Source: an uncultured Oscillospiraceae bacterium (GTDB lineage: Bacteria > Bacillota_A > Clostridia > Oscillospirales > Oscillospiraceae). From it: 7,494 nt of DNA. The position numbers and the translations under genes were made by a program. The notes below the pieces were generated by a model. That model did no database searches and was not told the origin of the DNA. It saw only the letters and a program-made list of their open reading frames with translations. Below are positions 1 to 6,524 of this stretch, in pieces. Positions within the stretch are counted from its first letter, which is position 1, and each line of letters starts with the position of its first letter. The stretch is from the NCBI GenBank assembly GCA_900754605.1, contig CAAEDK010000151.1, forward strand, positions 1-7,494. Direction: 5' to 3'.

Positions 1-423
1 AGAGGTCATCAGAACCATCTGGACCTCCACAGGGGCTTCTCCCGGGAGGGAAGCGATCCCGATGGCAGCCCGGCTGCCAATCCCGGCGTCACCCAATTCC
101 TCCACCAGGTACTCGGAGGCAAAGTCCGCCAGCTTTGCATGGGAGCTGAAGCCTGCCTCACCGTTGATGTACACCGTCATATACAGCAGCTTCTGGATCT
201 GCTCTCCCTCTGCCAGCGTATTCCGGGCAGCGGTGAGACAGTTTGCAGCAGCCTGGCGGACGGCGTCCCGATAGGTCTCCAGCGGCTCCTCAGCCTTTAC
301 CTTACCGGAAAAAATCAGCACACCGTTATTCCGCGGAGTCATACCGGCCGTAAAGATCATGCGGCTGCCCCGGGTAGCAGGGACATACTTTCCCTGGGGG
401 ATTGGATTCTGATTCGTACTCAT
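1..423 (-). CDS. RidA/YjgF-family enamine/imine deaminase, 3' end cut by window
   Basis: Members of this family hydrolyse reactive enamine/imine intermediates such as 2-aminoacrylate, made by PLP enzymes, to the keto acid and ammonia in the cytosol. I translated 141 codons on the minus strand from the ATG at 423-421. There is no stop before the window edge, so the C-terminus is missing, probably only by a few to about 15 residues. Family marks are GKYVPA near residue 11, the GKV block at 40-42 and the C-terminal block SRAAIGIASLPGEAPVEVQM (117-136). In RidA the arginine of that block (here R118) holds the substrate carboxylate. The pattern is closer to the broad YER057c/UK114-like RidA branch than to short classical RidA. 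The ATG overlaps the aminotransferase stop (ATGA), so translation is probably coupled and the two act in one pathway. The family call is firm; the physiological substrate is unknown. Confidence 0.88.
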   Translation of the reverse strand, partial: MSTNQNPIPQGKYVPATRGSRMIFTAGMTPRNNGVLIFSGKVKAEEPLETYRDAVRQAAANCLTAARNTLAEGEQIQKLLYMTVYINGEAGFSSHAKLADFASEYLVEELGDAGIGSRAAIGIASLPGEAPVEVQMVLMTS

Positions 424-1634
424 GCGCGATACCTCTCAACCATCTTACAAATTCTTTCTACTGCGGACACAGCCTTATCATGATCCTGGGAGAAGTTCAT
501 CCGGACAAAATTATCATACTGTTTACCGAACTCTGTCCCCGGAGTGACCGTGACATTGGCCTGAATGCGGCAGAGTTTGACAAACTGGAAGATGTCGATC
601 TTCAGCGGCGGGAGCCGCAGGAAGAGATAGCTGCCGCCCTCCGAAGGACGTGCCCAGCAGCCGGGGCAGCGATTAATAACCTCCATCAAATCATCCCGGA
701 TACGCTTATGTTCGGCAATACGCTGCTCCATCCAGCCCTCAGGCTCAGAGAACCAGTTCAGAAACGCAGCCTGGCAGTAGCCGGCACAACGGAGCGAGAC
801 CACAGCCTGAAGCTTCTCCATTCTGGTAATGATTTCTGCGTTTCCGTAGCCAACACCCAGGCGGAACCCGCTGAGGGACTCTGTCTTGGAGGGGCCAATG
901 ATGGTAATCAGCTGATCAGGCTTCTCCTCCAGAGCACGCAGATGGGTATAGGACTGATCAGGATCAAAAATCTGCCGGCTATAAAGCTCATCTGCCAAAA
1001 CTGCCACATTGTACTTTTTTGCCAGACGGCCAATGGCAGCAACCTCTTCGTGAGAGTAAACAACGCCAGTGGGATTGTTGGGGTTGGAGTAAAGGAACAG
1101 CTTAACTCCGCTCTTGAATGCTTCTTCCAGCTGCTCCAGGTCAATGCCGGAGTTGCGCTCCACCTCCTGCCAGCGCATCTGAATGGGGACGATCTCCCCT
1201 TCAAAGAACTCAACCAGCTTCCGGTTGTCAAAATAATCCGGTTCCACAATGGCCACCTTATCCCCACGGGATACCAGCGACCCCATCGCCAGAAACAGTG
1301 CGCCCTGAGTTCCGGGAGTCAGAATGATCTCCGTATCAGGATCTACCGGAGCGCCGCTGTATTCCGCCAGCTTCTCTGCCAGATACTGGCGAATGGTTCC
1401 CTTACCCCGGTACTCTGTGTAGGCCTGATAGGTCCCTTCCACAGCATACTGCTTCACAAAAGTCTCCAGGCTGCCGGGGATGGGAGTGTGGGCGTTGACA
1501 TCGCCGTGGGAGAAGTCAACCGCTGGTCCCTCCAGCTTGTCCCCAATCATGGGCAGAGCTTCATCCTTCTGAAGGCCCTCCTGGCCGGGGGCGTTATCAG
1601 TGCCCAATCTAGCAAATTTTTCTTGAAGTGTCAT
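420..1634 (-). CDS. PLP-dependent class I/II aminotransferase (404 aa)
   Basis: This is a cytosolic fold-type-I aminotransferase that moves an amino group between an amino acid and a 2-oxo acid. Visible marks in order are TPGTQGA (106-112, cofactor phosphate region), SNPNNPTG (183-190), DELYS (215-219, Asp and Tyr contacts to PLP), SKTESLSGFRLG (249-260) with the Schiff-base lysine K250 and phosphate-binding R258, TPGTEFG (364-370) and VRMNFS (377-382), where R378 should bind the substrate carboxylate. All catalytic residues are present and the length is normal. The ATG at 1634 follows AGGAGG (plus-strand 1643-1648) with 8 nt spacing, which supports this start. It lies 127 nt downstream of the transporter gene on the same strand and overlaps the RidA-type gene by 4 nt. 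Substrate cannot be read from the sequence. An aspartate, aromatic or branched-chain amino acid, or a beta-eliminating activity, are all possible. Confidence 0.93.
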   Translation of the reverse strand: MTLQEKFARLGTDNAPGQEGLQKDEALPMIGDKLEGPAVDFSHGDVNAHTPIPGSLETFVKQYAVEGTYQAYTEYRGKGTIRQYLAEKLAEYSGAPVDPDTEIILTPGTQGALFLAMGSLVSRGDKVAIVEPDYFDNRKLVEFFEGEIVPIQMRWQEVERNSGIDLEQLEEAFKSGVKLFLYSNPNNPTGVVYSHEEVAAIGRLAKKYNVAVLADELYSRQIFDPDQSYTHLRALEEKPDQLITIIGPSKTESLSGFRLGVGYGNAEIITRMEKLQAVVSLRCAGYCQAAFLNWFSEPEGWMEQRIAEHKRIRDDLMEVINRCPGCWARPSEGGSYLFLRLPPLKIDIFQFVKLCRIQANVTVTPGTEFGKQYDNFVRMNFSQDHDKAVSAVERICKMVERYRA

Positions 1635-1642
1635 ATAATCAT

Positions 1643-1683
1643 CCTCCTGGACTCGATATAATGTAATGTAATCGTAGAAACAA
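1643..1683 (-). promoter_or_regulatory. Ribosome binding site and weak promoter candidate for the aminotransferase
   Basis: On the minus strand, AGGAGG (1643-1648) lies 8 nt before the ATG at 1634. Further up, TTGTTT (1678-1683) and TATATC (1655-1660) are 17 nt apart. They match the sigma-A consensus only 3/6 and 4/6, so internal transcription of aminotransferase-ridA is possible but weakly supported. Readthrough from the transporter promoter is as likely, since I see no terminator in the gap. Confidence 0.3.
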
Positions 1684-1740
1684 TTTACTGCGATGGTATA
1701 TTTCTAGGAAACAGGGAAGATTTGTCTCAGTTTCTAGAAA
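1672..1740. repeat. Three TAG(G)AAA boxes spaced exactly 30 nt
   Basis: The 127-nt gap between the transporter and aminotransferase genes holds TCGTAGAAA (1672-1680), TTTCTAGGAAA (1701-1711) and the perfect palindrome TTTCTAGAAA (1731-1740). The TAG trinucleotides start at 1675, 1705 and 1735, a 30-nt period close to three helical turns. This looks like a phased protein-binding array controlling aminotransferase-ridA, but the units are short and the protein is unknown. Confidence 0.35.
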
Positions 1741-1761
1741 TTATCAGATTACGTCCCCAAA

Positions 1762-2982
1762 TCAGGCACGGAAGGTATCCCGATCCAGTTTTCCAAGAGA
1801 ACTGGCAACAATGGTTGTTCCAGCCAGATCTCCAGTAATATTTCCGGTCGTATGCGCAGGATCCACAACGGGCCAAATCGCAGCCAGGATGGGAATCAGA
1901 GTCAGCGGCATCCCAAGCGTCTGAAGAAGAACGGTGGACATAACAATTCCAGCTCCCTTAACTCCAGCGCAGCCAACAGACAGGACCAGTCCCATAAAGA
2001 CAAACTGAATCAGGGAAGATGCAGTCATAGGATACCCATAGAGGTTAGACGCAAAGACAGCGATCACGCCCAGCACAACTGCCATTCCATTCATATTGCA
2101 GGTATTGCCTAGAGGAAGCGTAAACCCATAGATATTTTCTGGTACACCAAGGTCCTTCTCGGCACAGTGAATGGCTGTGGGGAGTGTGGCAGCAGAGGAT
2201 GTAGTGGATGCTGCCACCACGATCGGTGAAGTAATATTCTTCACAAACTTGAGTGGACTCTCCTTGGTGAAGAAGCTAACCGCCAGGGGCTGCAGGATAA
2301 AGATGACAAGCAGACAGGCGACATAGTCGGTAACGATAAAATTCAGCACCTGAAGCAGCATATCATTGCTGATACTGGTCATCATCTGGGCGATGAGGGA
2401 AAAAATACCGAGTGGAGAAATTTTCATAATCAAGTCGGTCATTTTCACCATTGCATCCGCCGCCTGATGAACGACACGGATCAACTGTTCCGCAGAGTCG
2501 CCAATAAACAGCAGCACAACGCCCAGCAAAATGGAGAATACGATGATCTGAAGCGTGTTACCAGTGGTCAGCGCTTCAAAAATATTGGTAGGAACCCAAG
2601 AAATCAAATTCTCCAGGAAATTATAGGAAACCGCTTCACCAGCTTCGGACCCCAAAAGATCCGTCACACCTCGACCGGGCTGGCTGATCAAGGCGACGCC
2701 CATACCAATAGCGGCCGCAATCGCACTGCTGATGAGATAATAGACAACAATGCGGACTCCTACCGTACGCAGCTGACGCACATCTCCCATTTTGCAAACA
2801 CCACTGACCAATGTAAACAATACCAGGGGCGCAATCAGCATTTTAAGCAATCTGAGGAAAATGTCTCCGAGAAATGTGATATACGGGACAGCCTGCGGGA
2901 GCAGCAAACCATAAGCCGCTCCCAGCACAATGGCTACAACAATCTGTTTCCACAGGGCAATCGAGTTTAATTTTTTCAGCAT
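1762..2982 (-). CDS. DAACS-family sodium:dicarboxylate / amino acid symporter (406 aa)
   Basis: This is an inner-membrane secondary transporter of the GltP/DctA/SstT family, which imports acidic or neutral amino acids or dicarboxylates with cations. The protein is hydrophobic throughout, with the usual order: N-terminal scaffold helices, a serine-rich HP1 loop STTSSAATLP (259-268), the TM7 block LGNTCNMNGMA (291-301), HP2 AGVKGAGIVMS (339-349) and TM8 DPAHTTGNITGDLAGT (374-389). By alignment with GltPh from memory, the TM7 signature NMDGT is NMNGM here (N298, M300), and the TM8 arginine that binds the substrate side-chain carboxylate is H377. D374, N381 and D385 are kept. I chose the ATG at 2982 because AGGAGG lies 11 nt upstream and the protein then starts as the family does (MLKKLN). 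An in-frame ATG at 3198 would add 72 residues unlike the family. First gene of the minus-strand unit, divergent from the LysR gene. Confidence 0.9.
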   Translation of the reverse strand: MLKKLNSIALWKQIVVAIVLGAAYGLLLPQAVPYITFLGDIFLRLLKMLIAPLVLFTLVSGVCKMGDVRQLRTVGVRIVVYYLISSAIAAAIGMGVALISQPGRGVTDLLGSEAGEAVSYNFLENLISWVPTNIFEALTTGNTLQIIVFSILLGVVLLFIGDSAEQLIRVVHQAADAMVKMTDLIMKISPLGIFSLIAQMMTSISNDMLLQVLNFIVTDYVACLLVIFILQPLAVSFFTKESPLKFVKNITSPIVVAASTTSSAATLPTAIHCAEKDLGVPENIYGFTLPLGNTCNMNGMAVVLGVIAVFASNLYGYPMTASSLIQFVFMGLVLSVGCAGVKGAGIVMSTVLLQTLGMPLTLIPILAAIWPVVDPAHTTGNITGDLAGTTIVASSLGKLDRDTFRA

Positions 2983-3222
2983 AAATCTGCGAACCTCCTG
3001 TTTTTCACAACACTTCGCTTGGTTTCTGGATCTCTCTTCCGCTGCCACACCGGTGGTGTAGCAAAAATTCCGGAAGTCAAATACAGAACAAGAGTCGCGC
3101 GCCTCTCCCGCCATACAGGCAGTCCATACAGCGGACACCAATACAAACCTCAGGCTGCCGGTACCAAAGCTGCTTTTCCTAATTGGTGATCTTTGCATAA
3201 AAATGTCCGCTGTGCTTTCTGT
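2983..3222 (-). promoter_or_regulatory. Long structured 5' leader of the transporter mRNA
   Basis: From the predicted transcription start near 3222 the untranslated leader is about 240 nt. Read on the minus strand, ACAGCGGA pairs with TCCGCTGT, and the adjacent CACCAAT pairs with ATTGGTG. This gives a roughly 15-bp stem (plus-strand arms within 3128-3144 and 3183-3213) with a one-sided bulge of about 17 nt. The bulge contains the upstream in-frame ATG at 3198. A second hairpin, TGCTACACC / GGTGTGGCA with loop ACC (3043-3063), has 9 pairs including one G-U. Neither stem is followed by a U-run, so they are not plain terminators. I do not recognise a known riboswitch or a T-box sequence. The AGGAGG at 2994-2999 is the transporter ribosome binding site. 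Confidence 0.4.
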
Positions 3223-3228
3223 GCCCCT

Positions 3229-3257
3229 ACTATATCATACAGAAATTATCTTGTAAA
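3229..3257 (-). promoter_or_regulatory. Promoter of the transporter (and probably aminotransferase-ridA)
   Basis: On the minus strand, TTTACA (3252-3257) and TATAGT (3229-3234) are separated by exactly 17 nt. Each differs from the sigma-A consensus at one base. Transcription should start near 3222. The -35 box overlaps the -35 box of the divergent lysR promoter by five bases. Confidence 0.65.
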
Positions 3258-3279
3258 ACGAATATTATAGATATATAAT
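3251..3279 (+). promoter_or_regulatory. Promoter of the LysR-type regulator gene
   Basis: TTGTAA (3251-3256) and a consensus TATAAT (3274-3279) are separated by 17 nt. Transcription would start near 3286, a short leader before the ATG at 3309. The -10 box lies inside the 21-bp palindrome, as expected for an autorepressed LysR-type gene. Confidence 0.65.
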
Positions 3280-3287
3280 ATATCTAT
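3267..3287. promoter_or_regulatory. Perfect 21-bp palindrome, probable LysR operator
   Basis: ATAGATATAT and ATATATCTAT flank a single central A. The palindrome covers the lysR -10 box and is centred about 55 bp upstream of the predicted transporter start. Known LysR-type regulators bind such a dyad upstream of the activated gene and repress themselves from the same site. The location and symmetry are seen; the binding is inferred. Confidence 0.6.
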
Positions 3288-3308
3288 CAGAGATATTTGG
3301 AGTGCAAC

Positions 3309-4202
3309 ATGAATCTAGAAATTTTGGAAACTTATGTAAATGTTGTGAAGACACGCAGCTTCACCAAAACCGCCGAGTCCATGTTCATCTCTCAGTCCGC
3401 AGTGAGCAACCGACTGGCAAAGCTGGAAAGTGAATTAAATGTAAAACTTGTGGAACGGCGCCCAGGACAAAAGGGGATCAGCCTAACCAGGAAGGGAGAA
3501 GAATTTGCCGAGTTTGCCAAACGATATATTGATCTGGAGCGTCAGGTCTTAGACTGGAGCAGCGGATCAGTGACTGAAGTGTTGCGGGTCTCTTCGGTTA
3601 TCAGTCTGACGCACCATGTTTTAAAAGGTTTTTACCTGGAACTTCTTACCAATCATCGATTGTCAATCACACTGTCTACCCACTGGACCGATCGTATCAT
3701 TTCCATGCTGGAAAATAGGGAGGCAGATGTCGGTATCTGCCCCCGAGTATTTTACTCCCGATATGTAGAAGCAACCCCCATCTTCGACGAGCCGCTCTAC
3801 CTGATCAGCAGCAAAAGTGTTTCCAACTATCCGGACCAAGTGGATTTGAGGGAGCTGAAGCGGAGTAATGAGATCTATTTTGACTGGGGACCACGCTTTG
3901 TTGAATGGCACGACCGTCTGATGAACCCTCTCGAGCTTCCAATTATGGTAACAGATACCACAGAAATCATCCCAGATTTACTTCGGCTTCCGAACAGCTT
4001 CAGTATCGTTCCAACTAGCATTTTTAAGTACTATGGCAATAACGACCTGCATTTGAGCCGAATCCTGCCAAAACCGCCCTGTCGAACCTGCTACTTGCTG
4101 AAACCCAAAGATCACCAGACTCAGAAGGAAGATGTGATCCGTAAGTTTGAAGCAGAACTCCGTCGCTATGTTTCCAGCCTTCCAGACATTACACCACTCT
4201 GA
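3309..4202 (+). CDS. LysR-family transcriptional regulator (297 aa)
   Basis: This is a cytosolic DNA-binding regulator with the standard LysR plan. An N-terminal winged helix-turn-helix spans residues 1-60 (TRSFTKTAESMFISQSAVSN, 15-34, recognition helix near SQSAVSNRLAKLE), followed by a linker helix and a periplasmic-binding-protein-like effector domain from about residue 90 to the C-terminus. The length of 297 aa is typical. The start is the ATG at 3309, preceded by TTGGAG (3297-3302) with 6 nt spacing. A longer reading from TTG at 3297 would use this ribosome binding site as coding sequence and is less likely. It diverges from the transporter and shares overlapping promoters with it. The likely role is therefore to control the transporter-aminotransferase-ridA unit in response to that pathway's substrate. 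The effector is unknown. The antiporter downstream has its own promoter. Confidence 0.93.
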   Translation: MNLEILETYVNVVKTRSFTKTAESMFISQSAVSNRLAKLESELNVKLVERRPGQKGISLTRKGEEFAEFAKRYIDLERQVLDWSSGSVTEVLRVSSVISLTHHVLKGFYLELLTNHRLSITLSTHWTDRIISMLENREADVGICPRVFYSRYVEATPIFDEPLYLISSKSVSNYPDQVDLRELKRSNEIYFDWGPRFVEWHDRLMNPLELPIMVTDTTEIIPDLLRLPNSFSIVPTSIFKYYGNNDLHLSRILPKPPCRTCYLLKPKDHQTQKEDVIRKFEAELRRYVSSLPDITPL

Positions 4203-4223
4203 AAAATCAGCATTTATCCCTGT

Positions 4224-4304
4224 GTTCCGCAAAAAATATACAAAATCTGAACGGGGAGAGCCGTTGACTTCCCAGCAAGGGACGGCTATCATAAACAGCG
4301 GAAC
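4224..4304 (+). promoter_or_regulatory. Promoter of the cation antiporter, embedded in inverted repeats
   Basis: TTGACT (4264-4269) and TATCAT (4287-4292) are spaced 17 nt, one mismatch each to consensus. AGCCGT (4259-4264) and ACGGCT (4282-4287) form an inverted repeat whose arms touch the first base of both promoter boxes. A wider pair, GTTCCGC (4224-4230) and GCGGAAC (4298-4304), flanks the whole promoter. Either pair could be an operator. Transcription would start near 4299. Confidence 0.55.
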
Positions 4305-4317
4305 GCACATTTTAACT

Positions 4318-4375
4318 TTAGAGCTGAGATCGCCGCCGCGCTGCCTCAGGACAGCGGCGCTATAAGATCAGCTTA
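4318..4375 (+). promoter_or_regulatory. Imperfect hairpin in the antiporter leader, next to its ribosome binding site
   Basis: In the roughly 93-nt leader, AGCT, GATC and GCCGC on the left pair with GCGGC, GATC and AGCT on the right, with small bulges, around a 17-nt loop. An alternative inner pairing is CGCTG / CAGCG. The stem ends a few bases before AAGGTGG (4378-4384). There is no U-run, so it is not a terminator. Leaders of sodium/proton antiporter genes sometimes carry Na+ or Li+ riboswitches, but I cannot match this one to a known consensus. Confidence 0.3.
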
Positions 4376-4391
4376 GCAAGGTGGGATTGCA

Positions 4392-5579
4392 TTGGATTAT
4401 GTGATTTTTCGGGATATTGCGGTGGTCTTGGTCGTTGGAAAGTATATGGGGCTGCTTGCCCGTAAATGGAAAGCGCCTCAGGTAGCGGGAGAAATTTTGG
4501 CTGGCCTGCTTATAGGACCCTGCCTTCTGGGGCTGGTGCAGCCCTCTGATTTTCTGACTCAGATGGCTGAGTTGGGTGTGGTGCTTCTGATGTTCAGCGC
4601 TGGTCTGGATTCAGACATCGATGAAATCATCAAAAGCGGCCCTATTGCTCTTTTGGTTGCAATATGCGGAGTTCTTCTTCCTCTTTCAGCGGGCACCGCA
4701 CTGTATATCGCCTTCTATGGATTTGATGGATTCGCCTCCGACTCGTTTTATCATGCACTGTTTATGGGCTGTATCCTGACCGCTACCTCTGTATCTATCA
4801 CAGTCCAAGCACTGCGGGAATTGGGGCATCTCAAAACTCGGGTTGGAACCACTATTCTCTCCGCTGCCATTATCGATGATGTATTGGGCATCATCGTCTT
4901 AACTGTAATCACCGGCTTCAAGGATGCATCCACTTCCCCCGCCAAGGTACTGACGGACACTGGGCTTTTTTTCCTCTTTTCCGGAGTGGTTGGCTATCTG
5001 GTCTACCAAGTCTTTGAACGTATGAGCCTCCGCCACCCCAAAACCAAACGACTGACCGTTCTGGGACTGGCCTTCTGCTTTATCATGTCTTATCTGGCGG
5101 AGGAATTTTTTGGGATCGCGGACATCACTGGAGCCTATGTGGCCGGCCTGGTTTTGTCCAAGCTGCGGGACTCCGGCGATATTGAGCGGCGCCTGGATGT
5201 CAACTCTTATACGATGTTCGGCCCCCTGTTTTTTGCATCAGTTGGCATCAGTACGGACATCAGTGCCTTTGACACCTCAATTTTGGCGTTCTCTCTGGCC
5301 TTTTTGGTCGTAGGGCTGCTCTCTAAAATCGTAGGCTGTGGCCTTATGGCCTGGATCTGCCGTTTTAAAAAGGAAGATGCCCTGAAAATCGGCGTTGGGA
5401 TGATGAATCGAGGCGAAGTTGCCCTTATTGTATCCCAGAAGGGGCTGGCGGTAGGACTGATGAATGCCGCTTATTTCCCCGCAGTCATCTTGCTGATTAT
5501 TGTATCCGCCGTGGTCACACCTATCGCCCTAAAAATTCTATACTCCTCCTATCCTGACACTTCCGTGAACCCTGTATAA
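4392..5579 (+). CDS. CPA2-family cation:proton antiporter (395 aa)
   Basis: This integral membrane Na+(K+)/H+ exchanger of the KefB/NapA type helps control cytosolic pH and cation level. About twelve hydrophobic segments are visible. Key marks are PQVAGEILAGLLIGP (29-43), LMFSAGLDSD (66-75), TATSVSITVQALRELG (130-145, the unwound TM4 region), AAIIDDVLGI (158-167) with the ion-binding pair D162-D163, K312 in GLLSK, and GMMNRGEVALIVSQKG (336-351). The Asp-Asp pair and the TM10 lysine are known marks of electrogenic CPA2 antiporters such as NapA. There is no C-terminal RCK/TrkA domain, so this is the short form. The start is TTG at 4392 after AAGGTGG with 7 nt spacing; I see no better in-frame ATG. 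It follows lysR on the same strand but has its own promoter. Whether it belongs functionally with the uptake module, for example by recycling Na+, is speculation. Confidence 0.9.
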   Translation: MDYVIFRDIAVVLVVGKYMGLLARKWKAPQVAGEILAGLLIGPCLLGLVQPSDFLTQMAELGVVLLMFSAGLDSDIDEIIKSGPIALLVAICGVLLPLSAGTALYIAFYGFDGFASDSFYHALFMGCILTATSVSITVQALRELGHLKTRVGTTILSAAIIDDVLGIIVLTVITGFKDASTSPAKVLTDTGLFFLFSGVVGYLVYQVFERMSLRHPKTKRLTVLGLAFCFIMSYLAEEFFGIADITGAYVAGLVLSKLRDSGDIERRLDVNSYTMFGPLFFASVGISTDISAFDTSILAFSLAFLVVGLLSKIVGCGLMAWICRFKKEDALKIGVGMMNRGEVALIVSQKGLAVGLMNAAYFPAVILLIIVSAVVTPIALKILYSSYPDTSVNPV

Positions 5580-5588
5580 TACATTTAA

Positions 5589-5636
5589 AAGCGCTGCCCC
5601 GCACATCTCGTACAGGGCAGCGCTTCCGCATTTTAT
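5589..5636. terminator. Bidirectional terminator between the antiporter gene and trmB
   Basis: AAGCGCTGCCC (5589-5599) and GGGCAGCGCTT (5615-5625) form a perfect 11-bp stem with a 15-nt loop. On the plus strand a T-rich tract follows (ATTTTATTT). On the minus strand the stem is followed directly by TTTT. It sits between two convergent genes and can serve both. Confidence 0.85.
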
Positions 5637-5640
5637 TTCT

Positions 5641-6366
5641 TTAGTCTTCTATTTGCTCCTCATCTGTTGATCCCAGTGCCGCCCGAGCATCTGGGCCTGG
5701 CACAGGTTGATACTCCGGCTCTGGATCCATCACTTCCTTCGTCCCCACACAGCGGTTGATTTTTGTGCCAAGGTTGTGGAATTTTTCCTCATAGTCGGTC
5801 ATTACACCCTGGATTCCTTCCGCATGGAGATCCCTGGTCACTTCCGAAAGCGCATAACCCGCCTTGGGGAACTGAAACAGGGAGTATTCAAACAGGTCCC
5901 GGTTGTCCGTCTTAAAATGGATCTGCCCACCAGTACGGAGTACTCCGCGGTACAGAACAAGGAAATTCTGATGCGTAAGCCGCCGCCTGGCATGCCGGTT
6001 GGAGGGCCAGGGATCGCAGAAGTTGATGAACAGGCGGTCGATCTCATTCGGAGCAAAATACTCCCGCAGCCTGGCCGCATCACCATCTACAAAAAACACG
6101 TTAGTCAGTCCTAGCTGTGCACAGCGCTCCATGGCCACAATCATGGCGTCCGGTACTCGCTCCACAGCCAGATAGAGCACATTGGGGTTCTGCGCTGCAG
6201 TTTCTGCAGTGAACCGTCCCTTACCGCAGCCAAGTTCCAGCCAGACCTGCTCCGCATCCGTCTTCAGCTCCCCCCAGCGTCCACGCTGTTTCTCCGGCTC
6301 CTGGATCAAAAAACGAGCGCAGCGCTCCATCCGTGGGATCAGATTCGGCTTTTTTCTCATGCGCAT
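5641..6366 (-). CDS. trmB: tRNA (guanine-N7-)-methyltransferase TrmB (241 aa)
   Basis: TrmB uses S-adenosylmethionine to methylate N7 of G46 in the variable loop of tRNAs in the cytosol. The sequence shows the Rossmann methyltransferase motif LELGCGKGRF (43-52), the acidic strand VDGDA (93-97), the family signature INFCDPWPSNRHARRRLTH (114-132), GGQIHFKTDN (146-155) and TDYEEKF (190-196), which are diagnostic of TrmB. About 30 acidic/proline-rich residues follow the core at the C-terminus. The start is the ATG at 6366, with GAGAGGTG 7 nt upstream; a second ATG two codons later (6360) is a possible alternative. It is monocistronic and converges with the antiporter gene. The tRNA-Pro region lies on its upstream side, read from the other strand. 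Confidence 0.96.
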   Translation of the reverse strand: MRMRKKPNLIPRMERCARFLIQEPEKQRGRWGELKTDAEQVWLELGCGKGRFTAETAAQNPNVLYLAVERVPDAMIVAMERCAQLGLTNVFFVDGDAARLREYFAPNEIDRLFINFCDPWPSNRHARRRLTHQNFLVLYRGVLRTGGQIHFKTDNRDLFEYSLFQFPKAGYALSEVTRDLHAEGIQGVMTDYEEKFHNLGTKINRCVGTKEVMDPEPEYQPVPGPDARAALGSTDEEQIED

Positions 6367-6398
6367 AGATTGTCACCTCTCAGATTTGTTCCAGAAAT

Positions 6399-6428
6399 AT
6401 TCTAACATATTCAATCAACCTCTTGCAA
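6399..6428 (-). promoter_or_regulatory. Promoter of trmB
   Basis: On the minus strand TTGCAA (6423-6428) lies 18 nt before TAGAAT (6399-6404). The -10 matches consensus 5/6 and is preceded by TGT, an extended -10 element that would offset the 4/6 -35 box. Transcription would start about 25 nt before the ATG. Confidence 0.5.
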
Positions 6429-6524
6429 TCTTTTTCAAAATATACTATACTAGGTAAGTCCCCTCTCACAGACGCCTCCAGATAGATTGTGACACTATAC
6501 TTTCTCTTGAGTTGTATGAGAGAT

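Noticed and set aside
402..1661. A 419-codon plus-strand open frame antisense to the aminotransferase
   Set aside because: It mirrors the codon bias of the aminotransferase gene, shows no family motif, has no good ribosome binding site, and the opposite frame has all catalytic residues.
2983..3198. 72-residue N-terminal extension of the transporter from the ATG at 3198
   Set aside because: The extension is not membrane-like or family-like and lacks a ribosome binding site, whereas the ATG at 2982 has AGGAGG upstream and a normal family N-terminus. It is kept only as a possibility in the leader finding.
2983..3222. T-box leader upstream of the transporter
   Set aside because: No T-box core (GGTGGNACCGCG-like) sequence and no terminator with U-run before the start codon.
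3297..3308. TTG start four codons upstream of the LysR ATG
   Set aside because: The TTG is part of the TTGGAG ribosome binding site for the ATG at 3309.
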